Shown: positions 19,036-22,979 of the stretch, piece by piece
Numbering within the stretch: position 1 is the stretch's first letter
How the letters are laid out: each line of letters begins with the position of its first letter
Virus record (IMG/VR): IMGVR_UViG_3300025679_000110
Span: 1 to 22,979 of that record
Length of the DNA stretch: 22,979 nt
Source: a virus
Strand: one strand, 5' to 3'
Notes under the pieces: generated by a model
The model's input: only the letters and a program-made list of their open reading frames with translations
What the model was told of the DNA's origin: nothing
Databases searched by the model: none
Made by a program: the position numbers and the translations under genes

Positions 19036-19764
19036 ATGGATCTTTATCATGCAGACTGTTTTGATATATTCCCAACTATACCAGATAACAGTATAGATTT
19101 GGTTTTAACCGATATGCCTTATGGAACAACAGCATGTAAATGGGACACATGTTTAGACTTGGAACATATGTGGATAGAATTAAAGAGAATTGTTAAAGAT
19201 GACACTCCTATTGTGTTGACAGCAAGTCAACCTTTTACTAGTGTTTTGGTTAGTTCTAATATTAGAAATTTTAAATGTGAGTGGATCTATCAGAAAAATA
19301 GGGGAAGTAATTTTGCGTGTTTAAAATACACCCCCATGAAAGAACATGAAAGTGTGTTAGTGTTTGGAGCCAACAGAATTACTTATAATCCAATTATGCA
19401 AGAGCGAGCTCAGAGTGGAAAGGCTCGCGCAAAATACTTAGTTAACCCTAGTAATGGAAAAAGGGAAGCGTACAATAATCTAAAGTTAACTACCCCATTT
19501 AAAATGACAGATAGACGTTACCCAGGCAGTGTGCAAAAATTTAATGTAGAAGTAGGGAAACACCCAACACAAAAGCCTGTTGCTCTTATGGAGTATCTTA
19601 TCAAAACCTACAGCAACGGAGGTGATACAGTGTTAGATTTCTGTATGGGGAGTGGAACAACAGGTGTAGCATGCATGAATCTCAATAGAGAATTTATAGG
19701 AATAGAAAAAGAAGAGGATTACTACATTATAGCGAAAGAGAGGCTGTTGATTAATAAAGAATAG
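19036..19764 (+). CDS. N6-adenine/N4-cytosine DNA methyltransferase (beta-type)
   Basis: A 242-aa methyltransferase of the N6_N4 family with the order motif IV - target region - motif I. Motif IV is DLVLTDMPYGT (21-31), DMPY replacing the usual DPPY; HPTQKPVALMEYLI (about 175-188) and the AdoMet loop VLDFCMGSGTTGVAC (about 198-212) with the following E (FIGIEKE) are complete. It probably methylates adenine in phage DNA. Start: ATG 19036 with GAGGAG. It is the only gene directly behind RNA copy 2, so that RNA may control its expression. Confidence 0.92.
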   Translation: MDLYHADCFDIFPTIPDNSIDLVLTDMPYGTTACKWDTCLDLEHMWIELKRIVKDDTPIVLTASQPFTSVLVSSNIRNFKCEWIYQKNRGSNFACLKYTPMKEHESVLVFGANRITYNPIMQERAQSGKARAKYLVNPSNGKREAYNNLKLTTPFKMTDRRYPGSVQKFNVEVGKHPTQKPVALMEYLIKTYSNGGDTVLDFCMGSGTTGVACMNLNREFIGIEKEEDYYIIAKERLLINKE

Positions 19765-19785
19765 AAAATAAATATGACAAAGTAC

Positions 19786-19813
19786 TTGCTTTTTAGAAAA
19801 AGTGTGTTATAAT
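19786..19813 (+). promoter_or_regulatory. promoter of the lysis/packaging genes
   Basis: TTGCTT (19786-19791), 16-bp spacer ending AAAAGTGTGT, TATAAT (19808-19813). It resembles the promoter at 18695-18722 over the spacer end and -10. Confidence 0.75.
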
Positions 19814-19819
19814 GGAAAG

Positions 19820-19980
19820 AAAGAAACTAAATATAGAGAATCTAGCAAATACACTTTAAAGTTCCCCCGTGAACAAGTGTCCCTTCTCCGTGCTTCTGAT
19901 TCTCTTCCCATTCCTGGGCATTGACTGTAGAAACTGCCCCCACCGCGCATCGACTGTGGTTAAACTCTCTCGGTGCTCTA
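19820..19980 (+). ncRNA. structured leader RNA before the lysis/packaging genes
   Basis: About 190 nt from promoter to first ATG with no plausible ORF. AGAGAATC/GATTCTCT (19835-19842 with 19898-19905) closes a long arm: ACACTT/AAGTGT (19851-19856 with 19875-19880) stacked on GTTC/GAAC (19861-19864 with 19871-19874). A second part has GGGCA/TGCCC (19916-19920 with 19935-19939) and CACCG/CGGTG (19941-19945 with 19971-19975). GCATTGACTGT and GCATCGACTGT form an imperfect direct repeat (19918-19928 and 19947-19957). It shares no obvious sequence with the other RNA elements. It could be a 5' leader controlling late transcription or translation. Confidence 0.6.
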
Positions 19981-20005
19981 ACATTTTAAATTATAAAGAG
20001 GAAAA

Positions 20006-20155
20006 ATGACAGGTTTAATGTTATGTGTAGTATGTTTTGTAGGTGGTATGCTTTCCCATGCCGCAATCAGCGTATTATGGGCTAGTGCAAAAGCTAAAAT
20101 GGTTGCTGAAGTAAATAAACTCGTAAATCCTCCTGCCCCTCCCCCTGCTGCATAG
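20006..20155 (+). CDS. small membrane protein, 49 aa
   Basis: ATG 20006 with AGAGGAA upstream. One N-terminal hydrophobic segment (MTGLMLCVVCFVGGMLSHAA) that could be a signal anchor, a short basic part, and a C-terminal NPPAPPPAA tail. It opens the membrane-protein cluster before the terminase genes, so a lysis role (spanin or holin component) is possible. No family recognised. Confidence 0.6.
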   Translation: MTGLMLCVVCFVGGMLSHAAISVLWASAKAKMVAEVNKLVNPPAPPPAA

Positions 20156-20159
20156 TTAA

Positions 20160-20591
20160 ATGGGATTTCTTTTTTCATTATTGGGAAGTTTGCCCGGCAT
20201 TATAGGGCAATATTTCACTGTCAAAGCACAAGTGCAATTAGCTACTATCCAGGCTACTACAGCCGCTTTACAAGGACAGGATGCATTAGCTACTACAATC
20301 ATTGCTATGACTAGCAATAGATTTAAACAATGGCTTGTGATTATATTCTTTTCCCCATTTATCATGGGGATTTTTGTACCTACTGCAACAATACATATAT
20401 TCGCCGCGATGGCTAATTACCCGCAATGGTATACAGAGGAATGTGTTATTGTGTTTAATACTCTCCTGGGTATCACTGTCGGTACAGGGTTTATCACTGC
20501 TATGTTCAACCACATTAGTGCTTTCACGTCTCTTAAAGCTGGCCATGAGATACAGAAACTACAAATCAGAAATGACTTACCAAGAGACTAA
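20160..20591 (+). CDS. holin-like membrane protein, 143 aa
   Basis: Begins 4 bp after the previous stop. Hydrophobic segments: an N-terminal one (about 2-20), one at about 56-82 (FKQWLVIIFFSPFIMGIFVP), and one at about 97-116 (VIVFNTLLGITVGTGFITAM); the region between the first two is alanine/threonine-rich and helical. The topology and the downstream position of terminase resemble three-TM holins such as the gene-transfer-agent holin family, but this is recognition by topology. It would form membrane lesions for lysozyme release. Confidence 0.6.
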   Translation: MGFLFSLLGSLPGIIGQYFTVKAQVQLATIQATTAALQGQDALATTIIAMTSNRFKQWLVIIFFSPFIMGIFVPTATIHIFAAMANYPQWYTEECVIVFNTLLGITVGTGFITAMFNHISAFTSLKAGHEIQKLQIRNDLPRD

Positions 20592-20595
20592 TAAA

Positions 20596-20844
20596 ATGGA
20601 TGGAACAACTTGGACATGGTTCAAAGGCGTATTAGCTTACGCTACAGTAGCTATAATGGGCTGGTTGTTTACATTACATCTAAAAGAGAAAGATAAAGTA
20701 TCTGGTTTACAAGCGCGTATTGAGAAATTGGAAATTACTACAGAAATAACAAAAGTTATGCTGAAACATTTATCAGAAGACATCGCAGAAGTTAAAGAAG
20801 GTGTTAAGCAATTAGTTGATAGTCAAGTTAGACGCAGAAAATAA
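20596..20844 (+). CDS. membrane-anchored coiled-coil protein, 82 aa
   Basis: One N-terminal transmembrane segment (WFKGVLAYATVAIMGWLFTL) followed by a long coiled coil (KVSGLQARIEKLEITTEITK and onward) and a basic end (SQVRRRK). Start: ATG 20596, just after the preceding stop. The layout resembles phage holin/antiholin or XhlA-like hemolysin proteins, or an inner-membrane spanin; the sequence does not decide. TAATG overlap couples it to the terminase small subunit. Confidence 0.6.
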   Translation: MDGTTWTWFKGVLAYATVAIMGWLFTLHLKEKDKVSGLQARIEKLEITTEITKVMLKHLSEDIAEVKEGVKQLVDSQVRRRK

Positions 20845-21260
20845 TGGGAGTTAAAAGTAAATACAAGCCTCGATACAGCAAAGCATTGCAAGAGGGATTA
20901 CGTAAAGATGGTCTCATTATAGAAGAGTGCTGTTTGCTTTGGGGTATTACAACTCCCACCTGGTACAACTGGATTGCTACAATTCCCAAATTTGCTGAAG
21001 CTGCTGCAATAGCAGAAATGGACTATCGAGCTTATTTTGCCAAGAAATTCCGTGAAAAGATGAATGGCACTAACAAAACTCCGGGTAATGCCGGTATGCT
21101 TATATTTGCTGCTAAGAATGTTATGGGCTGGGCTGATAAAGTGGAAACACATACTACTCATGACGACGAAGTTAAGATCATAAAAATAGAAATGCTACCA
21201 TCTAATCATGAGATTAAACAGATAGAAAATATTATTGATGTTGTAAGCGAAGATGTCTAA
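20844..21260 (+). CDS. terminase small subunit
   Basis: A 138-aa DNA-packaging protein. An N-terminal helix-turn-helix (KALQEGLRKDGLIIEECCLL, WGITTPTWYNWIATIPKF) and the typical small-terminase middle (NAGMLIFAAKNVMGWADKVE) with C-terminal oligomerisation/tail region. It overlaps the large subunit start by 8 bp. In the family it recognises the packaging site and stimulates the large subunit. Confidence 0.85.
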   Translation: MGVKSKYKPRYSKALQEGLRKDGLIIEECCLLWGITTPTWYNWIATIPKFAEAAAIAEMDYRAYFAKKFREKMNGTNKTPGNAGMLIFAAKNVMGWADKVETHTTHDDEVKIIKIEMLPSNHEIKQIENIIDVVSEDV

Positions 21261-22581
21261 AGAAATTACTATTGCGTTAACAAAAGCGCAGACAGAATTC
21301 GTCAATCTCACTAGCTCTTTTAGTTTGTTTCGGGGCGGATATGGTTGTGGGAAATCACATTTAATGGGCTTCTGTGCTACAAGAGATGGGTTTCATTCCT
21401 CGAATGCTATAGTAGCTTTATACGAACCCGACTACAATTTGATTAAGTCTGTAGCCATTCCGATGATGGAGTATTGGCTTAATGAATTTGGTGTTAGATA
21501 TACACTCAATAAACAAGACCACATTATATATACAAGTAGTAATTCCATTGGTGACTTTGTTTTTAAATCCATGGACGATCCCGATAAGCTCGTTGGTTAT
21601 GAAACTTATTCATCTCATATGGACGAATTAGACACACTCCCAATGGATAAAGCTGAAAGAATATGGCAGAAGGTTATGGGGCGTAATCGACAAAATCCCA
21701 AAGGATTACCCCAAGAACATAAAGTATGGAATGACGAATTAAAGAAATGGGAATGTACGAATAGGATGTATGCCTACACTACTCCTGAAGGTTATAAGTT
21801 TTGTTACAAAATGTGGATACAAAACAAAAACCCAGAATTTAAAAATGTGCAAGGTAAGACAAGTGATAACCCCACATTACGCGCATCTTATGTACGCCAA
21901 TTGTATGAGCAATACCCCGCCGAGTTAGCAAAAGCCTATCTTGAAGGTGAATTTGTCAATATGGCGAACAAGTCTGTGTATTATAATTATAAACGTGATA
22001 TTCACAACAGTATAGAAAGAATTCAAGATAAAGAAACTCTGTATATTGGGTGTGATTTTAATGTTGGTAAAACAGCCGCTACAGTGTATGTGCGGCGTAA
22101 CGGCGGTAGGGATTGGCACGCTGTAGCAGAACTTGTTAATTTACTAGATACACCTGAATTGATCCGAGTTATACAAGATAGATGGCAATCAAAAGATCAT
22201 CAAATTATAATGTACCCCGACAGTTCGGGCAGAGCTAGAGGCAATGCAAACGCTAATGTAAGTTCTATTGCGCTACTACATGCAGCACACTTCAGTGTAC
22301 GGGCAAATGCAAAAAATCCTCTTATTATAGATAGAACAACAGCGACAAACAAGATGTTTGCAGAGAATCGGTTATTTGTCAACCATATAGAATGCCCAGA
22401 AGTGTGTCGATGCCTTGAACAGCAATGTCTCGATAAGAACAATGAACCAGATAAACACAGCGGGCATGACCATCAAAATGATGCTAGTACATATCCATTA
22501 GCTTTTGAATGTGCTGTACAAAAACCTATTATCCCCATTAAATTTAATTTTATGTCCAAAGGCGCATTCCATGCCCGTTGA
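21253..22581 (+). CDS. terminase large subunit
   Basis: Packaging motor of 442 aa. ATPase domain: Walker A FRGGYGCGKSHLM (26-38, K34), Walker B SSHMDELDTL with D124 and E125, and the coupling-type AYTTPEG (174-180). Nuclease domain (RNase H fold): IGCDFNVGKTA with D268, MYPDSSG with D323, and SGHDHQND with D406/D410. Start: ATG 21253 inside the small-subunit end. The 3' end overlaps the next gene by 11 bp. It cuts concatemeric DNA and pumps it into the prohead. Confidence 0.95.
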   Translation: MSKEITIALTKAQTEFVNLTSSFSLFRGGYGCGKSHLMGFCATRDGFHSSNAIVALYEPDYNLIKSVAIPMMEYWLNEFGVRYTLNKQDHIIYTSSNSIGDFVFKSMDDPDKLVGYETYSSHMDELDTLPMDKAERIWQKVMGRNRQNPKGLPQEHKVWNDELKKWECTNRMYAYTTPEGYKFCYKMWIQNKNPEFKNVQGKTSDNPTLRASYVRQLYEQYPAELAKAYLEGEFVNMANKSVYYNYKRDIHNSIERIQDKETLYIGCDFNVGKTAATVYVRRNGGRDWHAVAELVNLLDTPELIRVIQDRWQSKDHQIIMYPDSSGRARGNANANVSSIALLHAAHFSVRANAKNPLIIDRTTATNKMFAENRLFVNHIECPEVCRCLEQQCLDKNNEPDKHSGHDHQNDASTYPLAFECAVQKPIIPIKFNFMSKGAFHAR

Positions 22582-22770
22582 TACTGAGTACAAAGATTAT
22601 AGAAAGTTTAAGCTTAAATGGCAATTAGTGCGTGATATTATCGGCAATGATGCCAGGGAATACATTCGTTTTGTTGACCAGACAGACAGAGATAGAACGC
22701 AGCAATATCGTGACGATGCCGTTTTAACCAACTTCACCTCCCTTACTAAAAATGGATTAATCGGAAATGT
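22571..22770 (+). CDS. probable portal protein, N-terminal fragment
   Basis: ATG 22571 overlaps terL; AAAGG lies 8 nt upstream. About 60 residues can be read as phage: MPVDTEYKDYRKFKLKWQLV, RDIIGNDAREYIRF, then QQYRDDAVLTNFTSLTKNGL. The W..VRD..G pattern and the Y..R/D...F.N.T..T..GL.G segment resemble DUF4055-type portal proteins, which follow terL in many phages. After NGLIG the frame continues into an unrelated protein, so the rest of the gene is absent. The exact breakpoint is probably in 22749-22775. Confidence 0.7.
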
Positions 22771-22979
22771 GATTAATTGTATTTATCAGGATGATACAGG
22801 CAATTTATGGATTGGAACAAATGATGGAATAAGTGTTTTTAATCCTTCGGTAAAGCCTGTCCTGAGCGGAGTCGAAGGACTCGGGACAGGTTCAAAAAAA
22901 ATTACCAACTATAATTCATCAAACGGTTTGCTAACTGATCATGTAAATAGTATTGCTCAAGATTTTCAGCATAATATTT
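22751..22979 (+). other. foreign sequence: two-component-regulator propeller fragment
   Basis: In the same frame as the portal start, translation gives NVINCIYQDDTGNLWIGTND, then GISVFNPS, and later KKITNYNSSNGLLTDHVNSI with AQDFQHN. These are two repeats of the regulator propeller (Reg_prop) type found in sensor proteins of Bacteroidetes. Nothing of this kind belongs after a phage terL, and a REP-like palindrome lies within. Interpreted as contig chimerism through the locally similar NGLIGNV sequence. Confidence 0.85.
22856..22890. repeat. REP-like palindrome (CCTGAGCGGAGTCGAAGG type)
   Basis: CCTGTCC/GGACAGG (22856-22862 with 22884-22890) encloses a core CCTGAGCGGAGTCGAAGGAC. Such short palindromes recur widely in Bacteroidetes-related genomes and metagenomes (established impression, not searched). 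It is translated in frame as PVLSGVEGLGTG, typical of these elements inside ORFs. Confidence 0.7.

Noticed and set aside
1-22750. Integrase, repressor, attachment site or insertion sequence that would indicate a temperate phage
   Set aside because: None is visible in the window; the genes do not settle lifestyle.
22571-22979. A natural portal-propeller fusion protein
   Set aside because: The join occurs at a short similar sequence, the propeller is of Bacteroidetes type with a REP-like palindrome, and portal proteins need their missing C-terminal domains.

Overview
The window is most of an early/middle region plus the start of the late region of an AT-rich, double-stranded DNA tailed phage. 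Direct support is a phage replication set (SSB-like protein, family A DNA polymerase with 3'-5' exonuclease, DnaB-type helicase, zinc-finger/TOPRIM primase), a GH24 lysozyme, dUTPase, three DNA methyltransferases, holin-like membrane proteins, small and large terminase subunits and the first codons of a probable portal protein. Strong Shine-Dalgarno sites, sigma70 promoters of the extended -10 type (TGnTATAAT), secreted proteins resembling the proteobacterial DUF2845 family and a T4-like lysozyme suggest a proteobacterial host, perhaps a gammaproteobacterium; the host identity is inference.

Layout: (1) 11-7247, minus strand: SSB, polymerase, two small genes, helicase, small membrane protein, ClpX/HslU-like AAA+ ATPase, then (own promoter and terminator) a structured noncoding RNA, lysozyme, a small coiled-coil protein and a degenerate HNH-like protein. 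(2) 7538-7660: AT-rich divergent promoter region. (3) 7661-13109, plus strand: a nucleotide-hydrolase-like protein, small genes, primase, an M48-type metallopeptidase with an unusual start, then a run of very small genes, a secreted DUF2845-like protein and a NUMOD4/HNH homing endonuclease. (4) 13110-13608: intergenic block with a terminator, three 12-bp direct repeats and a dense set of hairpins. (5) 13609-17782, minus strand: small membrane peptide, vestigial C5-methyltransferase, Dam-like and C5 methyltransferases (the latter carrying an HNH gene in another frame), small proteins and an HslV/proteasome-like peptidase. (6) 17877-19764, plus strand: NrdR-like zinc protein, dUTPase, structured RNA, N6-adenine methyltransferase. 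(7) 19786-22770: promoter, structured leader, lysis-type membrane proteins, terminase, portal. (8) About 22751-22979 is foreign: the portal frame runs into a two-component-regulator propeller of Bacteroidetes type, most simply an assembly chimera.

The most striking observation is a pair of paralogous structured RNAs about 270 nt long, one on each strand (about 7265-7537 minus; about 18729-19020 plus), each starting just after a strong promoter. They share collinear sequence blocks, identical spacing over the first 65 nt, and two helices (one in a pseudoknot) supported by seven compensatory base-pair changes. Two other promoter-proximal structured RNAs (5810-6039 minus; 19820-19980 plus) look unrelated in sequence. 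A working idea is promoter-proximal cis-acting RNAs, by analogy with the put antitermination RNAs of phage HK022, but no function is shown.

Other notable points are an HNH endonuclease gene inserted in a different frame inside a still-open C5-methyltransferase gene, a 34-codon deletion remnant retaining both ends of a second C5-methyltransferase, and co-occurrence of an AAA+ unfoldase-like protein with an N-terminal-threonine peptidase.
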